A DNA stretch of 64,000 nucleotides from Chloroflexus islandicus (GCF_001650695.1 NZ_LWQS01000071.1:119877-183876), one strand, 5' to 3'. Counted from the stretch's first letter, positions 9,051 to 19,019 are shown. The notes: generated by a model not told the origin, from the letters alone. Translations and numbers: made by a program.

Positions 9051-9628
9051 GCGATGGCTTCACCTTTACGGTCGAGATCTTCACACCAACGTTGCTTTAC
9101 ACCGGCAGTTATACGCTGCCCTTGTACCGCAGGGTGAGTGATGCTCTCAATAACCGGATGAGCCGCTTTGTGAACCTCCGTGAGGTCAGTATCGCCCCGC
9201 TCTGGCGTCCACAGCATGCGCAGCGGGTGCCGCAAGCCTTAGTGGCATGGGGCGATGCGCTGCTCGTGGCGGTGTTAGCCGAACCTGAACCGCCGCCGGA
9301 TTATCGTGTTTCAGCGCCGCCGCGGGCGGCGCAGCCGGTGATGTTTTTTACCAGCGAGTTTGCGGTGCGGGCCGAGATGTATCGCCGGCCAGACGTTGAA
9401 TTGGAAGAGATGTTGACGGAGTTGGCTGATGATTTCATTCCACTTCGCAACGTGACGATCTTCCCGATCAATGGCGGTGCGCCGTTGCATCGCTCGTTTG
9501 TCTGTTTGGCCCAGCGCGCGATCCAAGCCCTTTACAGTGTGCGTAGTCCGGCTCAGCCTGAACCGGCGCCGGAAGCGCCGGCGGCTGCGGTTGATCCTGC
9601 TTCCGATGGAACCACACCCGAAAGTTGA
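9047..9628 (+). CDS. Uncharacterised protein with two related halves
   Basis: 193 residues, no recognised catalytic motif. Two segments look related: VEIFTPTLLYTGSYTLPLYRR...LREVSIAPL near the start and VMFFTSEFAVRAEMYRR...LRNVTIFPI in the second half. Each is a beta-rich stretch ending with a hydrophobic strand after an F(V/I)(N/P)LR sequence, suggesting an internal duplication of a small beta domain. The C-terminus (after ~165) is a Pro/Ala-rich tail. Start set by overlap with aroA stop (ATGA). Predicted cytoplasmic. Role unknown. Confidence 0.75.
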   Translation: MSDGFTFTVEIFTPTLLYTGSYTLPLYRRVSDALNNRMSRFVNLREVSIAPLWRPQHAQRVPQALVAWGDALLVAVLAEPEPPPDYRVSAPPRAAQPVMFFTSEFAVRAEMYRRPDVELEEMLTELADDFIPLRNVTIFPINGGAPLHRSFVCLAQRAIQALYSVRSPAQPEPAPEAPAAAVDPASDGTTPES

Positions 9629-9649
9629 TAGACGAGGGAGATGATCACG

Positions 9650-10633
9650 ATGAAGATCTTGGTTACTGGTGGCGCCGGTTACATCGGGAGCATTACCAGC
9701 GCCGAATTGGTGCGGGCCGGGCACGAGGTGATTGTTGTTGATAACCTCTATCAAGGGCATCGCGCTGCTGTGCCGCCAGAGGCGACATTTATTGAGGCGG
9801 ATTTAGCCGATCGCAACGCGCTGCGCGAGCTGTTCGCCGCTTATCCCGGTATTGACGGCATTATGCACTTCGCTTCGTACACGCTGGTTGGCGAGAGCAT
9901 GGAGAAGCCGTTTCTCTACTTGCGCGATAATCTGGTGAATGCGGCGAATCTGCTCGAAGCCGCCATTGCCGCTGGAGTGCGCCGGTTTATCCTCTCGTCT
10001 ACTGCGAATCTGTTTGACCAACCCGAACGGATTCCCATCGCCGAACACGAACGGATCGTGCCCGGTTCGCCCTACGGTGAGTCAAAATTTTTTATCGAGC
10101 GGATGTTGCATTGGATGCACCGGATCTATGGGATGCGCTACGCTTGTCTGCGCTACTTTAACGCTTGCGGCGATACGCCTGACCGCGGCGAAGATCACGA
10201 TCCGGAAACGCATTTGATCCCGATCGTGTTGCAGGTGGCGTTGGGCCAACGTCCGCACGTCACGATCTTTGGCGACGATTACCCGACCCGCGATGGTACC
10301 TGCGTGCGCGACTACATCCACGTGCTTGATCTGGCCAGCGCTCACATTCTGGCGATGGAGTCGCTCGACCGCTTGGGTGAACGTCGCTACAATCTCGGCA
10401 ATGGCCAAGGCTTTACTGTGCGGGAAGTGATCGAGACCGCGCGCAAAGTGACCGGCCATCCGATTCCGGCAGTGGTGGGGCCGCGCCGGCCCGGTGATCC
10501 GGCCGTGCTGGTCGCCTCTTCCGAAACGATCCGCGCCGAGTTGGGCTGGCAGCCGCGCTACCCTGATCTTGAGTCGATTATTGCCTCGGCTTGGGAATGG
10601 CATCGCACTCATCCACACGGCTATGACGACTAA
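9650..10633 (+). CDS. galE: UDP-glucose 4-epimerase-type NAD(P)-dependent sugar epimerase
   Basis: Extended short-chain dehydrogenase of 327 residues. N-terminal [11 protein letters not shown]-binding motif, [25 protein letters not shown], the YGESK catalytic Tyr/Lys pair, and the GalE-typical [16 protein letters not shown] block. It interconverts nucleotide sugars at C4, most likely UDP-glucose and UDP-galactose. In-frame ATGs lie at 9641 and 9650; GAGGGAG at 9634-9640 abuts the first and is properly spaced from the second, so 9650 is used. The stop overlaps the next kinase gene by 11 bases. It is outside the polysaccharide operon at 31-38 kb. Confidence 0.88.
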   Translation: MKILVTGGAGYIGSITSAELVRAGHEVIVVDNLYQGHRAAVPPEATFIEADLADRNALRELFAAYPGIDGIMHFASYTLVGESMEKPFLYLRDNLVNAANLLEAAIAAGVRRFILSSTANLFDQPERIPIAEHERIVPGSPYGESKFFIERMLHWMHRIYGMRYACLRYFNACGDTPDRGEDHDPETHLIPIVLQVALGQRPHVTIFGDDYPTRDGTCVRDYIHVLDLASAHILAMESLDRLGERRYNLGNGQGFTVREVIETARKVTGHPIPAVVGPRRPGDPAVLVASSETIRAELGWQPRYPDLESIIASAWEWHRTHPHGYDD

Positions 10634-12635
10634 CCTCTCTTCGTCAACCAGCCTGCCGCGCATCTTCGGCCAATACGAGATCGAACAGCGGATTGGACGC
10701 GGTGAGTCAAGCCGCGTCTTTCTCGCTCATCATCGCCGTATCCGCGAGCATAAAGTTGCGCTGAAAGTATTGCTGAGCCAAGAAGCGGCGCGGATTCAAC
10801 GCTTTGAACAAGAGGCGAGCATTGCCGCTCGCCTCCGCCATCCCCATATTTCACGCTTGATCGACTACGGCGTGCAAAATCCGTTTCACTACGCGGTGTT
10901 TGAATATATTCACGGCAGCTCGTTGCGTGATCTGCCCAAGTTGCCATCACCACCGAAAACAAACACGCTGCCAAAGGGTTCTTATTTGCCATTGCCGCCC
11001 GAACTGGCGTTGCGCTATTTTCAGCAGATCGCCGCTGCCCTTGATTATGCCCATAGCCTTGATATTGTCCATCGTGATTTGGCGCCGGGCAATATCCTGA
11101 TCGATCCGGATGCCGAGAAGGCGTACTTGATCGACTTTGGAATTGCCCGCGATCCTGATCAATCGTTGACCTCGACCGGCATGATTATGGGCACACCCGG
11201 TTTTATCGCGCCCGAGTGCATGCGCGAGGCGCAAAAAGCGACCCATTTGTCCGATATCTTCAGTTTGGGGGTAGTGCTGTTTTATATGCTGACCGGCGAG
11301 GAGCCATGGGTTGAAAAGCCAAAACCGGGCGATAGCTGGGTAGAGTTGCCACCGATTCGCTCATTAGCTGAAGCGGGGCAGAAGCTGCCAGAAGAAGTGG
11401 ATCGGATTATTCGCACCCTGTTGGCGTGGGAACCGCACCATCGCTATGCCAGCGCCAGCGCTGCGGCTGCCGATCTCGAAGCAGCACTCGCTCCCCATGT
11501 GGTGCAAACACAGGTTGTTACGCTGGAATCGGCCAATATTGCGCAACCGGTGAGTCAACCCAAACCGTTCACCCTCATCAAATCCAACGAGGTTGAGCGC
11601 GCGTTGACCGGCGCCTTGTTTCACGAACCGATCGAGCGCGCCCAGCAGCGCGCGCGTATGCTCAATGCCACTCATATCAGCCAGTTGCTTGACCAATGGG
11701 CCCAAGAGCGTCCGCTCCGGCTGCCGCTGCTTGGCCGGTTGGCCCGCTTGCACAACGTCCAGCACTCTAACGTCTTCTTTTTCCATCTGCAATTACTGAT
11801 CGAACAGCGCCGTGACGCCGGGATGGAGGAAGAACCTGATACGCAACAGAAAGAATTACCGCCCCATCGTGAACTGGAGCGTTGGCAGATTGCGTTACCG
11901 CCGCCCAAGGAGTTTCAAGAACAGATGGGTAGCCGGTTGGTTGTGCCCGGTTCCGAACAAGTGGTCAATTGTCCGGCCTGTAAAGGGCAAGGCGTGATCA
12001 CGTGTTCGACGTGTAAGGGTACGCGGCGCGTGACGGTGACGGAACAGTCCGAATCAACAGCCGCCGGGCAGCCAGCCGGATCGCCGGGTGGCGCTGGCGC
12101 ATCGCCGCCGGTAGCGCGCCAACGGGTGATTGCTTGCACGCAATGCAATGGTCGCGGTTCGATCCCGTGCAAGCGCTGTGACAGTTTTGGCCGCGTCGTG
12201 CAGCGCAAGTTGATCGAGTGGTCGCGCCGGGTTGTGCGTGATGAGGCTCAGAACGATCTGCCGGATGTTGATGAGACATGGTTGCGCCGTACATGCAAAG
12301 CCGAATTGGTATATAAACACCGGGTGGTTGGGCGCATTCCGCCCGAATGGCTTCAAATCACTGAAGTGAAAGCGATGATTGATCGCCAACGGCAGGCGCT
12401 CGATAACGATAGCCGCATTGTCATGGCGGAACTGCAAATTCATTTTATCCCGCTGACCGAGATCAAATTCGATCTTGGCCGGCAAGGGCAAGAGTACCAG
12501 TTGGCGATCTATGGGTTCGAGAATTTGATTCCCCCTGATTGGCGCTTGTTGCACTGGGAGCGGATTCTCTTTTCTGCCGGCATCGGTGTATTGTCGCTCT
12601 TTTTGATCATCAGTTTGATCTTTCTGACTCTGTAA
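10623..12635 (+). CDS. Ser/Thr protein kinase with DnaJ-type CxxCxG zinc-finger region and C-terminal membrane anchor
   Basis: 670 residues. N-terminal kinase domain: [12 protein letters not shown] loop, [31 protein letters not shown] and GTPGFIAPE, all catalytic residues present. A helical middle follows. Around residues 448-525 are four CxxCxG-like repeats ([32 protein letters not shown]), the zinc-binding signature of type I DnaJ chaperones, here split by a Gly/Ala/Ser-rich linker. The extreme C-terminus is one hydrophobic helix ([20 protein letters not shown]), so the protein is membrane-tethered with nearly all of it cytoplasmic. The ATG at 10623 overlaps the epimerase stop. Kinase plus DnaJ zinc finger is an uncommon architecture; the finger may bind unfolded substrate (inference). 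Confidence 0.88.
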   Translation: MTTNLSSSTSLPRIFGQYEIEQRIGRGESSRVFLAHHRRIREHKVALKVLLSQEAARIQRFEQEASIAARLRHPHISRLIDYGVQNPFHYAVFEYIHGSSLRDLPKLPSPPKTNTLPKGSYLPLPPELALRYFQQIAAALDYAHSLDIVHRDLAPGNILIDPDAEKAYLIDFGIARDPDQSLTSTGMIMGTPGFIAPECMREAQKATHLSDIFSLGVVLFYMLTGEEPWVEKPKPGDSWVELPPIRSLAEAGQKLPEEVDRIIRTLLAWEPHHRYASASAAAADLEAALAPHVVQTQVVTLESANIAQPVSQPKPFTLIKSNEVERALTGALFHEPIERAQQRARMLNATHISQLLDQWAQERPLRLPLLGRLARLHNVQHSNVFFFHLQLLIEQRRDAGMEEEPDTQQKELPPHRELERWQIALPPPKEFQEQMGSRLVVPGSEQVVNCPACKGQGVITCSTCKGTRRVTVTEQSESTAAGQPAGSPGGAGASPPVARQRVIACTQCNGRGSIPCKRCDSFGRVVQRKLIEWSRRVVRDEAQNDLPDVDETWLRRTCKAELVYKHRVVGRIPPEWLQITEVKAMIDRQRQALDNDSRIVMAELQIHFIPLTEIKFDLGRQGQEYQLAIYGFENLIPPDWRLLHWERILFSAGIGVLSLFLIISLIFLTL

Positions 12636-12728
12636 CGATTCGCGTTGAAGCCGTAGCCGTAGTTGGATTGCAACGGCGTGATGTTTGATGATGGGAGCAG
12701 CGGGAACCCGCTCATTGGAGAATATGCT

Positions 12729-13676
12729 ATGCAAACTGCGCAGTTGGCGTCGGCGTTGTTGAATGAAGCGCGCAAGACACTGGTTGGGCAAGAGGAACCA
12801 TTGACGTTGCTCCTGACGGCATTGCTCAGTGGCGGGCATGTCTTGCTCGAAGGCCCTCCCGGCACGGCGAAGACGCTGATGGCTAAGACGTTGGCCCAGA
12901 TGATCCAAGCCGATTTTCGCCGCATTCAGTTTACGCCTGACTTGATGCCATCTGATATCGTGGGTACGCAAGTCTTCGATCTGAGCAGCAGCCAGTTTCG
13001 CCTGCGGCAAGGGCCGATTTTTACCCAAGTGTTGCTTGGCGATGAAATTAATCGCGCGCCGGCCAAGACCCAAAGCGCGTTGCTTGAGGCCATGGAAGAG
13101 CGGCAGGTGACGATTGAGGGCCAGCGCTTGCCGTTGCCGGAGCCGTTTTTTGTGATTGCGACCCAAAACCCGATTGAGTACGAGGGGACGTACCCCTTGC
13201 CTGAGGCTCAGCTTGACCGCTTTCTGTTCAAAGTTGTGATTGATTATGCTCCGCGCGAAGTTGAGACTGAGGTGTTGCGGCGCTATCATCTCGGCTTCGA
13301 CGCGCACCAGTTGGCTGCTGCCGGCTTGCGCCCCATCGTGACTCCTGAGGCGCTAGCTGCCTGCCGGGCCGAGATTGCGCAGGTTCAAGTCGAGCAGGGG
13401 ATTCTCGATTACATTGTCTCGATTGTGCAAGCAACGCGCACCAGTCCTGAATTGTTGGTCGGCGCGTCGCTGCGGGCCGGCGTGGCAATGTTGCTGGCGG
13501 CGAAGACGCTGGCGGCAATTCACGATCGTAGCTACGTGACGCCTGATGAGGTGAAGATGCTGGCCCGTCCGGTGTTGCGCCACCGGATTATCCTGCGGCC
13601 AGAAGCCGAGATTGAAGGTCTCAATGCCGATATGGCGATCGGGCGCATCCTCAATCGGGTAGAAGTGCCGCGGTAA
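12729..13676 (+). CDS. MoxR-family AAA+ ATPase
   Basis: 315 residues. Walker A GPPGTAKT, Walker [24 protein letters not shown], sensor [23 protein letters not shown], all diagnostic of MoxR. These ATPases act as chaperones that assemble or activate metalloenzymes and VWA-domain partners. The usual DUF58/VWA neighbours are not present downstream; a permease gene follows instead. GGAG eight bases before ATG 12729 supports this start over the longer frame. Confidence 0.93.
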   Translation: MQTAQLASALLNEARKTLVGQEEPLTLLLTALLSGGHVLLEGPPGTAKTLMAKTLAQMIQADFRRIQFTPDLMPSDIVGTQVFDLSSSQFRLRQGPIFTQVLLGDEINRAPAKTQSALLEAMEERQVTIEGQRLPLPEPFFVIATQNPIEYEGTYPLPEAQLDRFLFKVVIDYAPREVETEVLRRYHLGFDAHQLAAAGLRPIVTPEALAACRAEIAQVQVEQGILDYIVSIVQATRTSPELLVGASLRAGVAMLLAAKTLAAIHDRSYVTPDEVKMLARPVLRHRIILRPEAEIEGLNADMAIGRILNRVEVPR

Positions 13677-13712
13677 GTCGCTCTGGCAAGCTGTACCTTG
13701 ATCGTTGCTGAT

Positions 13713-13751
13713 GGGTGGTTAGCATACAGGATCGCTGTAGGCTAACCACCC
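13713..13751 (+). terminator. Hairpin downstream of moxR
   Basis: GGGTGGTTAGC (13713-13723) and GCTAACCACCC (13741-13751) form an 11-bp perfect stem with a 17-nt loop, followed by ACGACTATTTT. The placement 37 bp after the moxR stop suggests a transcription terminator, though the T-run is weak. Confidence 0.55.
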
Positions 13752-13847
13752 ACGACTATTTTCAGCGTGAAAAAGTGCGCAAATAATGGCAGAATGATAG
13801 AAGGGGGTCAGATCTGATGCAGCGTTTCACAACCGTAACGAGGTCGT

Positions 13848-16385
13848 ATGCTTTTCCGTAGTTCAATCCGCTGGATTGTGCGCCATCCGTGGCAGATGTT
13901 GCTCTGTATTTTGGGAGTGGCATTAGGGGTGGCAGTCGTAGTGGCGATTGATCTGGCCAATGCCAGCGCGCGCCGCGCGTTCCAACTGGCCGGCGATACC
14001 GTGGCCGGGCAATCAACCCATCAGATCATTGGCGGCCCATCCGGCCTGCCCGAAACGGTCTACCCCGAACTCCGGCGGCGTTTTCCAGCCTTGGCCGCAG
14101 CGCCGATTGTCGAGGGGTACGTACTTGCCCCCTCGCTCGGCCCCGGTGTTTACCAGCTTTTTGGGATTGATCCGTTTGCCGAAGCGCCCTTCCGGCCCTA
14201 TCTGGCCGGTGGCGGCGCTGTCGATGTGGCGGCGTTATTGGTTGAACCGGGAGCGGCGCTGCTGGCGCGCGCTAATGCTGAACGGGCCGGTGTGCAGCTC
14301 GGTGATGCGTTACCGATCCAGATCGGCCCGCGCGCCGCTACCGTGCAGGTGGTGGGAGTGCTGGAACCGGCGGATGATCTCAGCCGGCGCGCGCTGGCCG
14401 GGATGATTGCAGTTGATATCGCCAGCGCGCAAGAGTTGCTGGATAGTGTCGGACGGTTAAGCCGGATCGACCTGATCGTGCCGGAGTCGTTTGATCTGGC
14501 GGCGCTGGCGCCGCTGTTACCTCCCGGCGCGACGGTGCAACCGGTGGCGGCTCGCGCCGGCGCGTTGCAGCAGATGACGGCTGCTTTCGAGCTGAACCTG
14601 ACTGCGCTCAGTCTCTTGGCGCTGATTGTTGGCATGTTCCTCATCTATAACACGATGACGTTCAGCGTTGTGCAGCGGCGCACTCTGTGGGGGACGCTGC
14701 GCTGCGTCGGGGTGAGTCGCGGCCAATTAGCCGGTTTGGTCTTGGTCGAAGCGTTGCTGATCAGCATATTGGGTGTGGCCGGCGGGTTGGCCTTGGGTGT
14801 GGTGTTGGGGCGCGGCTTGGTCGGCTTGGTGACGCAGACGATCAACGATCTCTATTTTGTGGTCACGGTGCGCGATCTGAGCATTGAGCCGGCGGTGTTG
14901 TTGAAAGGCGCAGTGCTGGGGGTGGCCGCGACTCTGCTGGCGGCGCTGGCCCCGGCGCTGGAAGCGATGTATACCCCGCCACGCACCGTCTTGCGCCGTT
15001 CGAGCATCGAAGAGCGGGTGCGGCGGGCAACGCCGCGCTTGGCTGGTGCTGGCGTTGGCTTGCTTGCGATCGGCGGTGTGCTGCTGGCAATCCCGGCGCC
15101 TGCCGGCGCTGCCGGTCTCTATGTCGCCTTCGGCGGTTTGTTTGCGGTGGTGATTGGTTCGGCCTTGCTCACCCCGCTGGCGCTGGTGGCGCTGATGTCG
15201 CTGTTGCGTCCGGCGTTGGGCCGGGTGTTGGGGTTGCTGGGCCGGATGGCGGCGCGCGATGTGGTAGCGAGCCTCTCACGCACCGCGGTGGCCGTCGCTG
15301 CCTTGATGGTTGCGGTGTCGGTAACGATTGGCGTTGGCATTATGATCGGCAGCTTCCGCCAAACGGTGATCAATTGGCTTGAGCAAAGCCTTGTCGCTGA
15401 TATCTACCTCTCGCCGCCAAGCAATGTCGCTAACCGGATCGACACGACGCTTGATCCGGCCTTGCCAGCAGCCTTGGCAGCGCTGCCGGGAGTTGAGTCG
15501 ATCACAACCTTTCGTAGTGTCCAGATCGATTTGCCCACCGGGCCAACAACGTTGGTGGCAGTGGATGGCGCGACGGAACAGGGCCGGCGCGCGTTGCGCT
15601 TCCAACAGGGTGGTGACGCGGCGACGTGGGCCGGGTGGGAAAACGGCGCAGTGTTGATCTCAGAGCCGCTCGCCTTCCGCACCGGGTTGGGGCTGGGTGA
15701 TACCTTAACGGTGCGTACTGATCGCGGCTTGCGCGACCTGCCGATCGCCGGCGTCTATTACGATTATGCCTCTGATCGAGGTGTGGTGCGGATCAACGCC
15801 GCTGCCTATCGCGCCTTGTGGGACGATCCGGCGATTTCGTCGCTGGCGATCTATGTTCGCGATGGCTACGATGTTGACACGGTGATCGAACAGGTGCGGG
15901 CCACGAGCGCCGCCTACGGGATGGTGCTGGTCAATTCGAGCCGGGCCTTGCGCGAAGGGACATTGGCAGTCTTCGATCGCACCTTTGCCATCACCTCGGT
16001 GCTGCAATTACTGGCGACGATTGTCGCCTTTATCGGCATCTTGAGCGCCTTGATGGCATTGCAACTCGAACGCACCCGTGAATTAGGCGTCTTGCGCGCC
16101 AACGGCTTAACACCCGGCCAACTGTGGGGCGCAGTGCTGGGCCAAACCGGTCTAATGGGGTTGGCGTCCGGGTTGCTGGCCGCGCCGTTGGGGCTGGCGC
16201 TGGCGCTCGTGTTGACGTATGTCATCAATAAGCGATCGTTTGGCTGGACGCTGGAACTCGCCGTTGATCCGGCGCTGTTTGGGCAAGCGTTAGCAGTTGC
16301 GATCGGGGCAGCCTTGCTGGCCGGCATGTGGCCGGCCCTGCGCATGAGCCGGATCAGTCCGGCAGTGGCGTTGCGTGATGAGTAG
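13848..16385 (+). CDS. FtsX/MacB-type ABC transporter permease
   Basis: 845 residues with an N-terminal membrane helix (PWQMLLCILGVALGVAVVVAID), a large extracytoplasmic MacB-type domain, three helices (FtsX module 1, about 250-385), a second hydrophobic pair, another outer domain, and a C-terminal FtsX module ending MSRISPAVALRDE. This is the duplicated permease architecture of lipoprotein/peptide export systems (LolCE/YknZ class). No ATPase or membrane-fusion partner is adjacent, so the substrate is unknown. GAGG lies before the ATG. Confidence 0.9.
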   Translation: MLFRSSIRWIVRHPWQMLLCILGVALGVAVVVAIDLANASARRAFQLAGDTVAGQSTHQIIGGPSGLPETVYPELRRRFPALAAAPIVEGYVLAPSLGPGVYQLFGIDPFAEAPFRPYLAGGGAVDVAALLVEPGAALLARANAERAGVQLGDALPIQIGPRAATVQVVGVLEPADDLSRRALAGMIAVDIASAQELLDSVGRLSRIDLIVPESFDLAALAPLLPPGATVQPVAARAGALQQMTAAFELNLTALSLLALIVGMFLIYNTMTFSVVQRRTLWGTLRCVGVSRGQLAGLVLVEALLISILGVAGGLALGVVLGRGLVGLVTQTINDLYFVVTVRDLSIEPAVLLKGAVLGVAATLLAALAPALEAMYTPPRTVLRRSSIEERVRRATPRLAGAGVGLLAIGGVLLAIPAPAGAAGLYVAFGGLFAVVIGSALLTPLALVALMSLLRPALGRVLGLLGRMAARDVVASLSRTAVAVAALMVAVSVTIGVGIMIGSFRQTVINWLEQSLVADIYLSPPSNVANRIDTTLDPALPAALAALPGVESITTFRSVQIDLPTGPTTLVAVDGATEQGRRALRFQQGGDAATWAGWENGAVLISEPLAFRTGLGLGDTLTVRTDRGLRDLPIAGVYYDYASDRGVVRINAAAYRALWDDPAISSLAIYVRDGYDVDTVIEQVRATSAAYGMVLVNSSRALREGTLAVFDRTFAITSVLQLLATIVAFIGILSALMALQLERTRELGVLRANGLTPGQLWGAVLGQTGLMGLASGLLAAPLGLALALVLTYVINKRSFGWTLELAVDPALFGQALAVAIGAALLAGMWPALRMSRISPAVALRDE

Positions 16386-16406
16386 CGTATTGCGCCTCGT
16401 TATGGC

Positions 16407-16660
16407 GTGCGGCAGTCACCCTGCCGCGCGCTATGTTCCAGCGCAGAGGGATGCAACCGAGGAGTTATTATGCCTATGGAGTGCGGCAGTCCCACTGCCG
16501 CACGCTATGTTCCAGCGCAGCGAGATGCAACCGAGGAGGGCATGATGCCTATGGCGTGCGGCAGTCTCACTGCTGCACGCTATGTTCCAGCGCAGAGGGA
16601 TGCAACCGAGGAGTTATTATGCCTATGGAGTGCGGCAGTTTGACTGCCGCACTCCATGTT
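16407..16660. repeat. 74-75 bp minisatellite
   Basis: Units starting GTGCGGCAGT occur at 16407, 16481, 16556 and 16630 (periods 74, 75, 74). Each carries a short inverted repeat (GTGCGGCAGT...ACTGCCGCAC), then CTATGTTCCAGCGCAG and a GGAG-containing segment with ATG. The last unit is partial. Small ORFs across it only reflect the repeat. It occupies the gap between the permease and the ACBP gene. Confidence 0.9.
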
Positions 16661-16747
16661 TCAAGAGCAGACCCCTTCGACCATTGGTATAGATATGGTG
16701 AATATGGTACGATACTGCTATCATCCGCGTCGAGTGAGGAGTTGAAT

Positions 16748-17014
16748 ATGAGCGATCTGCGAGCAGCTTTTGAACGAGCAGCGAAAGAGGTGCAGGAGTT
16801 GCCGCGCCGTCCCGATAACGAGACATTATTGCAATTGTATGCGCTCTACAAGCAGGCAACGGTTGGCGATGTGCAAGGATCGCGGCCCGGCGTGCTGGAT
16901 ATGACCGGGAGGCTCAAGTATGATGCGTGGGCTAAACTCAAAGGTCTCTCGGCCACCGATGCGATGAATCGCTACATTGAATTGGTTGAGCGGCTCAAGC
17001 AAACGATCAAGTAG
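16748..17014 (+). CDS. Acyl-CoA-binding protein (ACBP)
   Basis: 88 residues, the normal ACBP size. Diagnostic positions are present: LLQLYALYKQATVGD, then RPGVLDMTGRLKYDAWAKL, KGLSATDAM and YIELVERL. The protein binds long-chain acyl-CoA esters in a four-helix bundle and buffers or delivers them in the cytoplasm. ACBP is near-universal in eukaryotes but patchy in bacteria. GAGGAG precedes ATG 16748 at good spacing, overruling the longer frame from 16433 that runs through the minisatellite. A hairpin terminator follows at 17040. Confidence 0.94.
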   Translation: MSDLRAAFERAAKEVQELPRRPDNETLLQLYALYKQATVGDVQGSRPGVLDMTGRLKYDAWAKLKGLSATDAMNRYIELVERLKQTIK

Positions 17015-17039
17015 CCAACCATCCGCAAGCAAACAATAA

Positions 17040-17076
17040 ACCGGTGAACGCCATTGTTCACCGGTCTTGTGTTGTT
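17040..17076 (+). terminator. Terminator after ACBP gene
   Basis: ACCGGTGAAC (17040-17049) pairs perfectly with GTTCACCGGT (17056-17065) around GCCATT and is followed by CTTGTGTTGTT. It lies 26 bp after the ACBP stop and before the convergent RRM gene. Confidence 0.75.
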
Positions 17077-17108
17077 GCCAGCGCCTTGAGCGACGTGGCG
17101 TTTACCGT

Positions 17109-17393
17109 CTAGTAGCGGCGGCCAAAATTGCCCCGCGGCGCGCTGCGCGGCTTGTCTTCAGCCTCATTCACGCGCAGATTGCGCCCGCCAACCTCAAGGC
17201 CGTCGGTCGCCCGGATGACGGCGGCGACGTTATTGGTCTCGATCTCAACAAACCCGAAGCCGCGCGAGCGACCGGTATCGCGGTCGTTAATCACACGCGC
17301 GCTCTGCACCTCGCCGTGCGGCTCGAAGATCGCACCCAGCTCAGCATCACCGACACTCCACGGCAAATTCCCGACGAACAGTTTCACTAACAT
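17109..17393 (-). CDS. RRM-domain RNA-binding protein
   Basis: 94 residues, a single RNA-recognition motif with both RNP signatures: KLFVGNLPWSVGD (RNP2) and GRSRGFGFVEIE (RNP1), and a short basic/Gly tail ending GNFGRRY. Such proteins in bacteria (cyanobacterial Rbp type) bind single-stranded RNA and are often cold-induced. ATG at 17393 with GGAG eight bases upstream is the start; the longer open frame to 17750 is leader sequence. A -35/-10 pair some 230-250 bp upstream implies a long 5' leader, as in cold-shock mRNAs (inference). Confidence 0.93.
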   Translation of the reverse strand: MLVKLFVGNLPWSVGDAELGAIFEPHGEVQSARVINDRDTGRSRGFGFVEIETNNVAAVIRATDGLEVGGRNLRVNEAEDKPRSAPRGNFGRRY

Positions 17394-17616
17394 TGCACAC
17401 ACTCCACAGAGACTTGGTTTGGCAGACACGTTCGTGGCATACCAAAAACCGGCTATCACAGACCTCTCGTACAGCCGCCGCCGATAGATGTATCGGGCGT
17501 TCGCTCCGGCGATCGACAACGTTCCTGCTTCGAGCGATGAAGCACTGCCGATCGACCTAAAGCTTGAGAGTTCTCTGATGCCGGTCTCGCAGCACACGAC
17601 GTTGATTGACTTTTCT

Positions 17617-17644
17617 ACTATACCACACTTTTGCAGAATTGCAA
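17617..17644 (-). promoter_or_regulatory. Promoter for RRM gene, giving a ~215-nt leader
   Basis: On the minus strand TTGCAA (17639-17644) and TATAGT (17617-17622) are 16 bp apart, a good sigma-70-type match. Transcription from here would give about 215 nt of untranslated leader before the ATG at 17393. Nothing else recognisable lies in the 17394-17742 gap. Confidence 0.55.
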
Positions 17645-17742
17645 GAGGACAGTTTCGATCAGTCGCAGGAACGATCCATGTTCGCCGAAACAAGGCTACG
17701 ATGCATGGTGTTGAAGCGCAAGAATAGACAGCAGGATAAGCT

Positions 17743-19008
17743 ATGACCACGGCGTCAGAAGCGGTGCTGGCCCGCTATGCCCGGCGTAATTTCTGGTTGA
17801 ATGTGCTCGATGGCAGCGCCTTCACCTTTGGGATCAGCCTTGTGTCGCGGTTTACCGTCTTGCCGCTGATTGTCGAGCGGTTGACCGATGCGCGCTGGGT
17901 GCAGGGCTTGATCCCGGCGATCTTTTTTGCCGGCTGGTTATTGCCGGGATTGTTTACCGCGCCGTTGGTAGCAGCGCAGCCGCGGCGCAAGCCGTGGGTG
18001 CTGCTGGCGACGATCGGTGAGCGCCTGCCCTTTTTGGCGATGGGCATTATTCTGCTCACGTTGCCCGATTTGCCGGCAAGCGCGTTGCTGGTGATTGTGT
18101 TAACGCTGTACGCTATCTTCGCCACCAGCGCCGGTCTCACGTCGATTGCGTGGCAAGATCTAATTGCACGGGTCATTCCGGGCCACCGCTGGGGGGTCTT
18201 CTTTGGCTTGCAGGCTGGCTTAGGCGGTCTGCTCGGCATTGGCGGCGGCGCGCTGGCAGCAGCGATCTTGGCCCAGCAACCCTTCCCGCAAAGCGCCGGC
18301 ATGCTCGCCTTGATTTGCTTTGCGGCGATGGTGGTCTCGTACCTCTTTCTGGCGCTGACGGTCGAACCGGCCCAAGCGCCGGTGCCAGCTCGCCCGTTTC
18401 ATGTCTTTTTGCGCGGCTTGGGGCCGCTCTTGCGGCGCGATGTCGCGTTCCGGCGCTATCTGTTTTGCCGGATGGCGATTGCGCTCGGCTTGACCGGCCA
18501 TAGTTTCTTGACGGCGGCTGCGCTTGAGCGGTTTCAGGTGCCGGCGGCTGAGATTGGTCTGTTTACCAGTGTGATGCTAGCTGCGCAGGCAATTGGCAAT
18601 ATTGGTTTGGGAGCGCTGGCCGATCGGTGGGGCCACAAACAGGTGTTGGTGTTGTCGGCGGGGATGGGGATGGCGGCGCTGGTGTTAGCCCTCATTGCCC
18701 CGGCAAGCGCGTGGTTTTACCTCGTCTTTGCCTTAGTCGGTGCGTCACAAGCTGGCTACCAACTCTCTGGCTTCACCCTTGTCTTCACCTTTAGCCCGCC
18801 AGCCGAACGAACCACCTACATTGGGGTTGCCAATCTGGCCTTGGCCCCAGTAGCGGCGTTAGGGCCGGTGGTGGTAGGGCTTGTCGCAACGGTGACCGGT
18901 TATGGCGTGATCTTTGCCCTACTCGCACTGGTAGGCGTGATTGGTATGGGGTTGTTGCATTGGCATGTGGCAGCGCCGGCTCGCGCCGGGCAAGCGCCGG
19001 CAGCGTGA
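17743..19008 (+). CDS. Major facilitator superfamily transporter
   Basis: 421 residues, about 12 predicted membrane helices. Between helices 2 and 3 and in the second half there are MFS-style loops (LGALADRWGHKQVLVLSAG matches the DxxGxR/K-type motif A). The N-terminal FWLNVLDGSAFTFGISLVSR resembles uncharacterised Chloroflexota MFS carriers. Substrate cannot be inferred. It is isolated: the divergent RRM leader lies before it and a repeat-filled region after it. Confidence 0.88.
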   Translation: MTTASEAVLARYARRNFWLNVLDGSAFTFGISLVSRFTVLPLIVERLTDARWVQGLIPAIFFAGWLLPGLFTAPLVAAQPRRKPWVLLATIGERLPFLAMGIILLTLPDLPASALLVIVLTLYAIFATSAGLTSIAWQDLIARVIPGHRWGVFFGLQAGLGGLLGIGGGALAAAILAQQPFPQSAGMLALICFAAMVVSYLFLALTVEPAQAPVPARPFHVFLRGLGPLLRRDVAFRRYLFCRMAIALGLTGHSFLTAAALERFQVPAAEIGLFTSVMLAAQAIGNIGLGALADRWGHKQVLVLSAGMGMAALVLALIAPASAWFYLVFALVGASQAGYQLSGFTLVFTFSPPAERTTYIGVANLALAPVAALGPVVVGLVATVTGYGVIFALLALVGVIGMGLLHWHVAAPARAGQAPAA

Positions 19009-19019
19009 TAGACTGCCAT

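Noticed and set aside
12054..13307. A 417-codon minus-strand ORF over the kinase end and moxR
   Set aside because: Shadow of two well-supported plus-strand genes; no recognisable domain.
16433..16747. Longer ACBP gene reaching into the minisatellite
   Set aside because: The extension encodes repeat-derived peptides; the ATG at 16748 has an SD and gives the exact family length.
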